From Youngiibacter multivorans (GTDB taxonomy: Bacteria; Bacillota; Clostridia; Clostridiales; Clostridiaceae), in contig NZ_JAGGKC010000022.1 in NCBI RefSeq assembly GCF_017873395.1, positions 1 to 64,000 on the forward strand: 64,000 nt of DNA, written 5' to 3'. The notes under the pieces were generated by a model that did not search any database, was not told the origin of the DNA, and worked only from the letters and a program-made list of their open reading frames with translations. Below, piece by piece: positions 51,192 through 58,608 of the stretch (positions are counted from its first letter, which is position 1; the number at the start of each line of letters is the position of its first letter). A program made the translations under genes and the position numbers.

Positions 51192-51493
51192 TACATCTTG
51201 AAGAGAGTCCATTGGTCCGTGTCCTTCTCATATTTGAGCTCGAATAGAACCTCTGTCTCGTTCACGATTCCCTGGCAGAGAAACACCTGCATCACATTCC
51301 CTGCAAGCTTCTCCTTTTTTCTTGCCTGTACGCTCCTTACGGCTATTGTGGCATATTTGCCGTCTTCCCCAAGGAGCCTGAACCTTATGGGGTGTATCGT
51401 TCCCTTGAAGTCGAACCAGGCAACCATCTCTATTGGTTTTGCAAGCACTTTCATAACTCCCATGAAAATGCGCTTCCCCCTAATGCGCAGCAC
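51191..51493 (-). CDS. Small conserved protein downstream of dinB (possibly DUF6504-like)
   Basis: A 100-residue protein with no membrane segment or cysteine pattern. It is rich in beta strands (MVAWFDFKGTIHPIRFRLLG, then VRSVQARKKEKLAGN and TEVLFELKYEKD), in the manner of small SH3-like proteins encoded beside Y-family polymerases. I infer, without proof, a link to dinB: it follows dinB by 30 bases on the same strand and must share its SOS promoter. Start could be GTG at 51493 (GGAGGAAGGG upstream) or ATG at 51463. Confidence 0.55.
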   Translation of the reverse strand: MLRIRGKRIFMGVMKVLAKPIEMVAWFDFKGTIHPIRFRLLGEDGKYATIAVRSVQARKKEKLAGNVMQVFLCQGIVNETEVLFELKYEKDTDQWTLFKM

Positions 51494-51523
51494 ATTTCCC
51501 TTCCTCCTCTTTTTTGTATTGGT

Positions 51524-52765
51524 CTACAGGAGACTGCTCATGAACACGTAGTCCTTTTCCTCCACGCCGCCTGAGAAGGGGCCTACGGGAGAATTTAGGA
51601 ACGTGGCCCTTATCACCGAATTGTCCCCGAAGTTTTTCCGAAGGGTATCTATGACCCGGTCTATCTTTTCGCTCTTTTCCTCGCTTTTGCTTTTCAGGAG
51701 GCACAGCTGCTCCACATCAGTGTCCTTGAGCTGAGACAGGGCTATGCCGAGATGCCTTACGGGAGAGCCGTCCCAGAGGGAGTCAAACAAACTGCAGGCC
51801 GTTTCCATTACCATTGTGGTGGAATCCGTTGCCCTGTATAGCGTGGTCTGCCTTGAAGCAGTTACCAGGTCCGTTCCCCTTATGTGTATCGCGATGCACT
51901 TAGCAAGCTTCTCAGCATCCCTGAGCCTTGGCATGAGAGTCTCGCAGAGTGAAAGCATGACGTTGTGGCAGGATATCCTGTCAGTGAAGTCAAAGGGCAG
52001 AGTGGTTGAATTTCCCATTCCCTTCATGGGTATGGTCCCGGCCTTGACCGTTGAGATATCCAGTCCCCTTGAATACGCCGATATCATGAGTCCATACTTC
52101 TTGAACTTCTCGTGAAGAAATTTGGGATCCGCTGCGGCAAGCTCCCCGATTGTCCTTATGTTCATATCCTTCAGCTTCTTTGTCGTTGCAGGTCCTACCA
52201 TGAACATGTCTTCCACGGGAAGCGGCCACATCTTCTCTTCTATCTCGTCAGGAAACAGGGTGTGGACCCTGTCAGGCTTCTTCAGGTCGGAGCCCATCTT
52301 CGCCAGAAGCTTCCTGTCGGAAACACCCACATTTACAGTGAAGCCAAGCTCATCCTTTACCTGGTCCTTTAGCCTTGTTGCAGTTGAGACGGCTTCCTCC
52401 CTTGATATCAGCCCCATGTCCATGAAGCATTCATCAACTGAATACCTTTCGACAAGAGGGGAGTATTCCTTCAGCACCTCGACCATGGCATTGCTTGCCT
52501 TCAGGTACTGGGAGTACTTCGGCGGAACCACAGTAAGGTTCGGACATTTGAAGAATGCGGAAAAAAGCGTCTCACCTGTCTTTATCCCATACTTCTTGCT
52601 TGGTATTGATTTTGCAAGGACTATGCCATGCCTTGTCTCAGGATTGCCTCCGACTATGGCAGGTATTTCCCTCAGGTCAACCTCCGCTCCGTGCTGCAGG
52701 TCCCATACCGCGCTCCAGGAAAGGTATGCCGAATTGACGTCAACGTGAAAAATAGTTCTCTCCAT
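51524..52765 (-). CDS. dinB: Y-family DNA polymerase IV
   Basis: A 413-residue translesion polymerase. Metal-binding Asp9 in HVDVNSAYLSW and Asp111/Glu112 in YSVDECFMDM, the helix-hairpin-helix IRTIGELAAADPKFL and a C-terminal little-finger domain are present. It copies past damaged bases at the cost of fidelity. GGAGGG six bases before the ATG at 52765 fixes the start; the frame runs 28 codons further upstream across the promoter. Expression should be SOS-controlled, since a LexA box fills the promoter spacer. Confidence 0.93.
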   Translation of the reverse strand: MERTIFHVDVNSAYLSWSAVWDLQHGAEVDLREIPAIVGGNPETRHGIVLAKSIPSKKYGIKTGETLFSAFFKCPNLTVVPPKYSQYLKASNAMVEVLKEYSPLVERYSVDECFMDMGLISREEAVSTATRLKDQVKDELGFTVNVGVSDRKLLAKMGSDLKKPDRVHTLFPDEIEEKMWPLPVEDMFMVGPATTKKLKDMNIRTIGELAAADPKFLHEKFKKYGLMISAYSRGLDISTVKAGTIPMKGMGNSTTLPFDFTDRISCHNVMLSLCETLMPRLRDAEKLAKCIAIHIRGTDLVTASRQTTLYRATDSTTMVMETACSLFDSLWDGSPVRHLGIALSQLKDTDVEQLCLLKSKSEEKSEKIDRVIDTLRKNFGDNSVIRATFLNSPVGPFSGGVEEKDYVFMSSLL

Positions 52766-52787
52766 AAAGATCCCTCCGGTCAATTTC

Positions 52788-52816
52788 AGTATAACAGAAC
52801 ACGTGTTCGATGTAAA
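52788..52816 (-). promoter_or_regulatory. dinB promoter with embedded LexA (SOS) box
   Basis: On the minus strand TTTACA (52816-52811), 17-base spacer, TATACT (52793-52788). The spacer holds CGAACACGTGTTCT (52809-52796), a match at 13 of 14 positions to the Gram-positive LexA/DinR consensus CGAACRNRYGTTYC, with the perfect palindrome GAACACGTGTTC at its core. Confidence 0.88.
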
Positions 52817-52824
52817 GAAGCGTG

Positions 52825-52860
52825 AGAAAGCCTCTGGGCTAAATTGCACAGAGGCTTTCT
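52825..52860 (-). terminator. Terminator of the hydrolase gene upstream of dinB
   Basis: AGAAAGCCTCTG (52825-52836) and CAGAGGCTTTCT (52849-52860) pair perfectly around a twelve-base loop, insulating the dinB promoter from the upstream gene. Confidence 0.85.
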
Positions 52861-52888
52861 AATCGGTTATACCGGTGGTTAAGATTCA

Positions 52889-53821
52889 TTATTCGCAGTC
52901 CGGTCCGTTTCCGTATACTTCACCAAGGAAGCAGCATACGACCTTCTCATATTCCCTGCTGTCTGCAGCGAAGGATTTTGAATGCCCTGCACCCTTGACG
53001 GTATAGAGGAACTTCTTGTTGAGCTTAAAGCTGAACATGCTCTTTGACATCTTCATTGGGATGTAAGTGTCATCCTCGCCGTGGATGAAAAGGATCGGAT
53101 TCGCTATTCCAGGCAGCTCCCTGATGGGCGATACATCATCTATCGAGAAGCCTGCCTTGCTTCTTATGAACAGGTTGGTGGCTGCAAGGAGCTTTTTTGA
53201 CTTGATATTCGTCTCTTCCCTGAACCTTATAAGAAGCAGGTCAGCCAAATCTGAAAATCCGCAGTCGCTTATTGTGAAGGCTATCCTTTGGTCCACTGCC
53301 ATGTTGAGTATGGCTACACAGGAGCCCATGGATTCTCCATGCAGGCCTACCGATATGTCATCGCCGAATCTTCTGAAGAGATAGTCGGTGATGACCTTCA
53401 GGTCCCATTTCTCAAAATGACCGAAAGTGGTGTTCTCTCCGCCAGATTTGCCATGATTCCTCTGGTCATAGACCACTACATTGTAGCCCATCTTGTGGAA
53501 CATGGGCAGGTACTTGAAGCTTCCTACGATGTTCATGGTTATTCCGTGCACGATTATGACGAACCGCTTGGAATCTGCCGGGTAGAGTCTTCCGTAAATG
53601 TTGTACCCGTAAGGTGATGTGAAGTTGAGGTCTTCAAATTCAAGACCCTCAATATAGGCTTCGTCAAGACAATTGTCTTCAAGCAGCAATTCCCTTGCCT
53701 TTTCATAGGACTTTATAGAAGGATATATTACACGGCCAGCATACCTGTTAAGATACCTGATGGCCAGTGCCAGGGCTATGGCAAAAAGACCTGCCGCCAC
53801 CCAGAATGCATCGAATTTCAA
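52889..53821 (-). CDS. Membrane-anchored alpha/beta hydrolase
   Basis: A 310-residue protein. An N-terminal membrane helix (about residues 5-22) is followed by an alpha/beta-hydrolase domain of the COG1073 type: HGITMNIVGSFKYLP, the VVYDQRNHGKSGG loop, nucleophile GESMGSC, acid in IHGEDDTYIP and catalytic His in VKGAGHSKSF. The catalytic domain most likely stays on the cytoplasmic side or is anchored to the membrane; substrate unknown (esterase or peptidase-like). Start is most likely TTG at 53821, eight bases after GGAGG; a GTG three codons earlier overlaps that site. Confidence 0.85.
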   Translation of the reverse strand: MKFDAFWVAAGLFAIALALAIRYLNRYAGRVIYPSIKSYEKARELLLEDNCLDEAYIEGLEFEDLNFTSPYGYNIYGRLYPADSKRFVIIVHGITMNIVGSFKYLPMFHKMGYNVVVYDQRNHGKSGGENTTFGHFEKWDLKVITDYLFRRFGDDISVGLHGESMGSCVAILNMAVDQRIAFTISDCGFSDLADLLLIRFREETNIKSKKLLAATNLFIRSKAGFSIDDVSPIRELPGIANPILFIHGEDDTYIPMKMSKSMFSFKLNKKFLYTVKGAGHSKSFAADSREYEKVVCCFLGEVYGNGPDCE

Positions 53822-54011
53822 ACGTACCACCTCCCATACTTTATTATATCCTCACTAACCCTGATTTTGACAAGGAGGACAAAAATAAAGATAATAAAGC
53901 TCATTTGCAAATAGTTCATTAACAATTGGTGTATTTGCTGAAATAGATATAAATGATATGTATAATTTAGACAAAGGCAATATGCGAATCTTTTGAAATC
54001 GGAGGCTAATT

Positions 54012-55955
54012 ATGGATAAAAAGACGTTCAAAAAGGTGGAAAAGTTCATAGAAAAAGGTGAAGACTTTGCAAGGGATCTGGTGCCGAAAGCGAAGGACAC
54101 CTTCAGTGACCTGAAGGAATCGGCGATATCGGTATATGAGAAGGGACTTGAGGGTGCCCAGATGCTTATTGAGAAGGGTGAGAAGTTCAGGGAGGAAAGC
54201 CAGGCAGCTGCGTCAAAGAAGGCCGATGAGGTGGTTGAGCTGGTATCTGCCAAGGCGGACGAGGCAAAATCGGTGGCGCTAAGGGGTGTTCCTGAAAAGA
54301 AGAAGAATACAGGTAAGATTGCAGCAGGAGTGGCAGTCGGTGCTCTGGCAGCAGCGGCTTATGCTTACTACAAGACCCAGCAGCTTAAGAATGAAAGGCT
54401 CAAGGAAGATTATTCCGTGAAGATGAAGAGATGGTCGGAGCTTGAGAAGGACCTTCTGGAGGCTGAAGCAGGAGATGTCATGCAGCCAGTGAAGGTTGTA
54501 CCTAAAAAAGTCTACGCCGAAGGCTCAAATGCCAGGCTTACTGACAACATAGTCGTAAGGATATCCAAATCCGTTGGTGAAACTTTCGATCCAACTCAGG
54601 AGGGAGAGGTCCTTACAGGAGTCGGTATAGCAGGTGCAATCAAGGATAAGGCGGCTTCAGGCTATGAAAGCATCAAGAAAAAAGTCGAAGAGGCAAAGGT
54701 CCAGATAAAGCTTGGGAAAATGGAAGCAGGCGACAAGCTTGAAGAGATAACAGACAAGGTACAGGACATAGATATCGTTGAAACCGTCAAGGAGACTGTA
54801 GATGAGGCGAAGCTTCAGGCACATCTGGGAACGCTTGACACAAAGGAAAAATTCGAGGAGCTTAAGGATAAGGCTGTAGATTTAAAAAATAAGGCCGCGA
54901 ATACAGTGGATGATTTAACTGACAGGTTCACTGAAGCAAAGCCTGAAGGCTTTACCCCAAACATCGAAGAAGGCCTTAAGGAAAACCATTTCGACCTGAA
55001 GGATATCGGCAGGAAGCTGGACAACCTGAAGGACAAGGCAATAGACAAGTTTGAGGATATCAAGGAAGACGCCGGAGAGATCGTCGAGAAGGTAAAGGAT
55101 AAGGCTGAGGACCTCCAGGAGGACGCTGGAGAGCTTTTTGAGAAAGCAAAAGACAAGGCGGAGAATCTTAAGGAAGATGCCGGTGAAATGCTTGAGAAGG
55201 CCAAGGATAAGATAGAAGACATCAAAGAAGGCACGGATGAAAAGGCTGAAGATTATCAGGAGGACGCAGGAGTTCTTCTTGAAAATGCAAATGACAAGAT
55301 AGAGGACATCAAGGAAGACACAAGTGAAAAGATTGCTGAGGTAAGGGAAGAGGCTGAAGAGTTCAAGGAGAACAGGATGTCTTCTGAGTTCGAGGATGAT
55401 CTCAAGGATCCTCAGATACCTGATATCGGTGATGTAGCTGCCGAGGAGCCATATGAGCCTCTTGGCGGAGAAGAGTATGATGAAGTATCCTTCAAATCGG
55501 AAGACACTATGACAAAGGTCAAGAATGTCACCGAAAAGGTTGCGGGAACAATATCAGAGGTTGCCGGAACTGTAAAGGGAAAGCTGATTCCTGAAGAACC
55601 CTACTATGAGAAGGAGCTTATGGAATACGAAGTCACCATTCATAACGGAGGTGAAGAGGATTACTACTTCAATCCGCTGCTGATCCAGAAGTACGATGTA
55701 AAAAAGAGGCAGGTGGAGATAAGGCCGATTCACAAGGAAGGTACTACCCTTGAATCAATTGTCATAAGGCCAGGAGAGACCTATACTGCAAAGCTTGCGG
55801 TGGAGAAGTCCATAGGCAAGAAGGAAGGGCTCGTTGTATTCGAAGACATAATGATGAACAATTCGGTGCTTTTCCTGCTTGAAGATGAAAAATCCGATGT
55901 GGAGGAGTTTGAAGAAGAACTCTTCGGTGCACCGGAGGATGAGGATATCCAGTAA
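54012..55955 (+). CDS. Long amphipathic-repeat membrane-anchored protein (YtxH/LEA-like)
   Basis: A 647-residue, highly charged protein. Residues 1-95 are helical and Lys/Glu-rich; about 101-120 (IAAGVAVGALAAAAYAYY) is a membrane helix; 125-500 is long amphipathic helix, including tandem 18-residue repeats at about 344-420 with the pattern KDKAEDLQEDAGELFEKA; 535-630 is a predicted beta domain (YEVTIHNGGEEDYYFNPLL and EIRPIHKEGTTLESIVI). The repeats recall apolipoprotein or LEA-type helices that lie on membranes or guard proteins under stress. No enzyme motif is present and I do not recognise a family for the whole protein. CGGAGG precedes the ATG. Confidence 0.7.
   Translation: MDKKTFKKVEKFIEKGEDFARDLVPKAKDTFSDLKESAISVYEKGLEGAQMLIEKGEKFREESQAAASKKADEVVELVSAKADEAKSVALRGVPEKKKNTGKIAAGVAVGALAAAAYAYYKTQQLKNERLKEDYSVKMKRWSELEKDLLEAEAGDVMQPVKVVPKKVYAEGSNARLTDNIVVRISKSVGETFDPTQEGEVLTGVGIAGAIKDKAASGYESIKKKVEEAKVQIKLGKMEAGDKLEEITDKVQDIDIVETVKETVDEAKLQAHLGTLDTKEKFEELKDKAVDLKNKAANTVDDLTDRFTEAKPEGFTPNIEEGLKENHFDLKDIGRKLDNLKDKAIDKFEDIKEDAGEIVEKVKDKAEDLQEDAGELFEKAKDKAENLKEDAGEMLEKAKDKIEDIKEGTDEKAEDYQEDAGVLLENANDKIEDIKEDTSEKIAEVREEAEEFKENRMSSEFEDDLKDPQIPDIGDVAAEEPYEPLGGEEYDEVSFKSEDTMTKVKNVTEKVAGTISEVAGTVKGKLIPEEPYYEKELMEYEVTIHNGGEEDYYFNPLLIQKYDVKKRQVEIRPIHKEGTTLESIVIRPGETYTAKLAVEKSIGKKEGLVVFEDIMMNNSVLFLLEDEKSDVEEFEEELFGAPEDEDIQ
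55039..55270 (+). repeat. Degenerate 54-base tandem repeats inside the amphipathic-repeat gene
   Basis: Three to four copies of a 54-base unit encode DKFEDIKEDAGEIVEKV, DKAEDLQEDAGELFEKA, DKAENLKEDAGEMLEKA and DKIEDIKEGTDE. DNA similarity is lower than protein similarity, so the duplications are old or under selection for helix pattern. Confidence 0.7.
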
Positions 55956-55961
55956 TGTTAA

Positions 55962-55992
55962 AGGCTCCCGGGATTTACCGGGAGCCTGCTTT
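55962..55992. terminator. Bidirectional terminator
   Basis: AGGCTCCCGG (55962-55971), GATTTA loop, CCGGGAGCCT (55978-55987), then GCTTTT, between the repeat protein and the convergent ECF gene. Confidence 0.9.
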
Positions 55993-56582
55993 TATCTTCC
56001 TTTTCTTGATTTCCTAACTGCGGTTACGACTGCAAGAGTCACCATACTGCAAAGTATCGCCTCAGGTATTCCGCTAGTTACAACTACACCGACTATTCCA
56101 GCCTTTGCAGCTTCAAGGCTGATTCCAAGTGTTTCAGCATATTTCGCTACATAGAACAGGTATATCAGACCCATGACTCCGATTGTGTTTGTAAGTGAGC
56201 CGGCAAGGGCTGATATAACAACCGAGGTCTTGCTCTTACCAAGGAGTCTGTACACATAAGCTGAAACTACACCGATAAGGATCCTTACACCGATCGAGAT
56301 GATGGGATTCCAGAATATGAAGCTTAGCGGGGTAGGAGTTGCGAACGCCTTGGCGAAGCTTGTGACTCCAAATATCAGTCCGATGAGTGCACCTACCACA
56401 GGTCCCTCAAGTATTGCTCCGATTACCACCGGGATATGCATTATTGTAGCATTGATCGGCGGTATCGGTATGAACCCTAAAGGTGTCATGGAGAGCAGTA
56501 TCGAGATACCCGATAGCAGTCCCACTATGGCGAGTTGCCTCGTGTTGATGAATGAAGTAGGGGTCTTTTTTGTAGTTTGCAT
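55992..56582 (-). CDS. ECF transporter substrate-binding (S) subunit
   Basis: A 196-residue membrane protein with six helices, matching the ECF S-component fold. Marks are RQLAIVGLLSGISILLSM, the PLGFIPIPPINATIMHIPV loop, GPVVGALIGLIFGVTSF and a late GIPEAILCSMV. It binds one vitamin-like ligand and docks on a shared EcfT/EcfA1A2 module that is not in this window (group II system). The conserved PIPPINATIMHIP loop suggests the pantothenate-type branch, but the substrate cannot be proved. GGAGG lies eight bases before the ATG; two direct repeats sit just upstream. Confidence 0.82.
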   Translation of the reverse strand: MQTTKKTPTSFINTRQLAIVGLLSGISILLSMTPLGFIPIPPINATIMHIPVVIGAILEGPVVGALIGLIFGVTSFAKAFATPTPLSFIFWNPIISIGVRILIGVVSAYVYRLLGKSKTSVVISALAGSLTNTIGVMGLIYLFYVAKYAETLGISLEAAKAGIVGVVVTSGIPEAILCSMVTLAVVTAVRKSRKGR

Positions 56583-56607
56583 TGATTTCCTCCGTTCTTA
56601 TTCCTTG

Positions 56608-56638
56608 TGGATATAATTCGGTCCAGTTGGATATAATT
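56608..56638. repeat. Paired 11-base direct repeats upstream of the ECF gene
   Basis: TGGATATAATT occurs at 56608-56618 and again at 56628-56638, exactly 20 bases (about two helical turns) apart, 26-56 bases before the ECF start codon. The spacing suits a dimeric regulator bound to one face of the DNA. Confidence 0.5.
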
Positions 56639-56831
56639 TTTAGTTCAGTTTCATCACAGAATACTGACAAGTTAACTATAACAAAAAACTGTCAAATGTA
56701 AATAGTATATGGATTAAAATACGCTTAAATTGCAAACGTTTCTTGAACACTTGTGAAAATGGACAGATGAAAAGTACATGTGTGATAAAATTGAGTGATA
56801 AAGCTCGTTAAATTATTGCGGAGGTGCTCAT

Positions 56832-58205
56832 ATGAGATTGGTTGTTATAGGAGCTGTTGCTGCCGGACTGTCCGGTGCATACAGTGCCATGAAGAATATT
56901 GAAAACCTTGAGGTAATAGTCCTTGAGAAAGGAACTGATGTTTCCTACGGGGCCTGCGGAATGCCTTACCTGATAGGCGGAGCCATAGACGAAGAAGCGA
57001 AGCTTATAGCAAAGGATGCTGAGGAAATCCTTGCTGACGGCATCGACCTGAGGCTCAGGCATGAGGCTGTGGGAGTAGATTTTTCATTGAGGGAGGTATA
57101 CACCAGGTCACTGGATACGGGAGAAGATGCAGTGGTTCCATATGACTTTCTTCTTATCGGTACAGGAGCCAATGCAGTGAGGATACCGGGGACTGAAGGC
57201 ATAGAAGGCGTCTTTACGCTGAACACTCTGGAAGATTCCAGAAGGATCAAGTCCTTCATCAATGAAAAGAAGGTGAAGAAGGCAGTCATTGTCGGAGGCG
57301 GGTACAAGGGCGTTGAGATGCTTGAGGCACTCCATGACCTTGGGATAAAGGCTGAAATCATTGAAATGGAGGAATCCATACTAAACACCTTCGATCCGGA
57401 TGTTTCCGCCATAACCGAAAAATATCTGAGGGATGAGGGCTTCGGCATACATCTAGGTGAAAAGCTGGACCATCTTGAAACTGACTCCTATGATAATACC
57501 GGAGAGAGAGTATCGAAGGTTGTTACCGACAAGAGTGAATATGAGGCGGAGCTTGTCATTCTGGCATTAGGCGTTAGACCTGCGACAGGATTCCTTGAAG
57601 GTACAAATCTCACTATGACAAAGGGCGCAATCGTTACAGACCTGGAAGGAAGGACCAATGTCCCGGGTGTCTATGCTGCCGGTGACTGTGCCATGATATT
57701 TGACTTTGTGGCAGGAGTAGACAGGTATCTTCCACTTGGGACCAACTCAAACAAGATGGGAAAGCTAAGCGGTCTGTCAATGGCCGGGAAGAAGGTCAGC
57801 TTCAAGGGAGTCCAGTCATCAGGCTATGTTAAGATACTTGGGATGGAGCAGTCACAGACAGGGATGACCGATACCGCTGCAAAAAAGATGGGACTTGATT
57901 TCGGAAGCGTCCTAGTAAGGACAAGGGACAAGTCAAGCTATTACCCTGACAGCCGTAACCTTTACGTCAAGCTTACATACCTCAACAAGGATGGAAGGCT
58001 CATAGGCGCCCAGATGGCAGGGGAGACGGGAACAGCCATACGCATACAGGGGCTGGTTCCTGCCATATACGCAAACCTGACAGTGTACGACCTGGAGTAC
58101 ATGGACTTTGGATATGCTCCTCCGTTCAACAGTGTCTGGGATTCGATAAACGTTGCAGCCTCAAAGGCTGCAAGGAACTTGCCTGAACAGGGAAGAAATT
58201 GTTAG
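56832..58205 (+). CDS. CoA-disulfide reductase-like FAD oxidoreductase without rhodanese domain
   Basis: A 457-residue relative of the flavoenzyme at 49476, lacking its rhodanese domain. FAD site IGAVAAGLSGAYSAM, single active-site Cys42 in SYGACGMPYLIGG, NAD(P) site VIVGGGYKGVEMLEAL, second FAD block GVYAAGDCAM and dimerisation block YAPPFNSVWDSINVAA. It likely reduces CoA disulfide or a related thiol-disulfide, or acts as an NADH oxidase-type enzyme; the conserved cysteine fits both. GGAGG lies before the ATG. The upstream region carries AAACGTTT (56734-56741). It precedes the copper operon but has its own terminator. Confidence 0.88.
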   Translation: MRLVVIGAVAAGLSGAYSAMKNIENLEVIVLEKGTDVSYGACGMPYLIGGAIDEEAKLIAKDAEEILADGIDLRLRHEAVGVDFSLREVYTRSLDTGEDAVVPYDFLLIGTGANAVRIPGTEGIEGVFTLNTLEDSRRIKSFINEKKVKKAVIVGGGYKGVEMLEALHDLGIKAEIIEMEESILNTFDPDVSAITEKYLRDEGFGIHLGEKLDHLETDSYDNTGERVSKVVTDKSEYEAELVILALGVRPATGFLEGTNLTMTKGAIVTDLEGRTNVPGVYAAGDCAMIFDFVAGVDRYLPLGTNSNKMGKLSGLSMAGKKVSFKGVQSSGYVKILGMEQSQTGMTDTAAKKMGLDFGSVLVRTRDKSSYYPDSRNLYVKLTYLNKDGRLIGAQMAGETGTAIRIQGLVPAIYANLTVYDLEYMDFGYAPPFNSVWDSINVAASKAARNLPEQGRNC

Positions 58206-58218
58206 TATGAAAATACTG

Positions 58219-58257
58219 TGCAGGATCTGATTTATTTGGTCAGGTCTTGCATTTTTT
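58219..58257 (+). terminator. Terminator after the second CoA-disulfide-reductase-like gene
   Basis: TGCAGGATCTGA (58219-58230) and TCAGGTCTTGCA (58240-58251) pair with two weak positions, then TTTTTT. Confidence 0.82.
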
Positions 58258-58272
58258 CAATTAGAGTGCTAA

Positions 58273-58302
58273 TATAATTATAGAGCCCCCACCCAGGGGG
58301 GG
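58273..58302 (+). promoter_or_regulatory. -10 element and G-tract CsoR operator
   Basis: TATAAT at 58273-58278 is followed at once by CCCCC-ACCCA-GGGGG (58286-58300, with two further G). G/C-tract inverted repeats of this kind are the DNA sites of copper-sensing CsoR repressors. It overlaps the likely transcription start, so bound CsoR would block RNA polymerase. Confidence 0.7.
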
Positions 58303-58316
58303 AGGGAGGAAATACA

Positions 58317-58592
58317 ATGAACGAGGACAGGCAGAAAGCGCTTCAGATTTTAATGACGGCCAAAGGCCAGATTGAAAAGACAATCAGGATGATTGAAGAG
58401 GACCGATACTGCATTGATATATCGAATCAGATCATGGCAGGGAACGGACTGCTAAAGAAAGCAAACATGCACATACTAAGGCAGCATCTTCACCATTGTG
58501 TCGCAGATTCTCTGGCAGGCGACAACGAAGAAGACAAAGAGCAGAAGACTGAAGAGGTCATAAAGGTGCTTGAAAAGCTCATAGGAAAGTAG
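58317..58592 (+). CDS. csoR: Copper-sensing CsoR repressor
   Basis: A 91-residue all-helical metal sensor. The copper ligands Cys32, His57 and Cys61 have the 25- and 4-residue spacing of characterised CsoR proteins, distinguishing it from formaldehyde (FrmR) or nickel (RcnR) relatives, which start with an N-terminal His or different ligands. Copper binding releases DNA and turns on copA/copZ. GGAGGGAGG precedes the ATG, and the operator lies just before. First gene of csoR-copA-copZ. Confidence 0.93.
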   Translation: MNEDRQKALQILMTAKGQIEKTIRMIEEDRYCIDISNQIMAGNGLLKKANMHILRQHLHHCVADSLAGDNEEDKEQKTEEVIKVLEKLIGK

Positions 58593-58608
58593 AGCACAGG
58601 AGGTTTAT

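Noticed and set aside
55039..55270. CRISPR-like or tandem satellite array
   Set aside because: The repeats lie within a coding frame, have no unique spacers, and follow an 18-residue helical pattern.
56832..58205. Membership of the copper operon
   Set aside because: A terminator at 58219-58257 and a separate CsoR-type promoter separate the two units.
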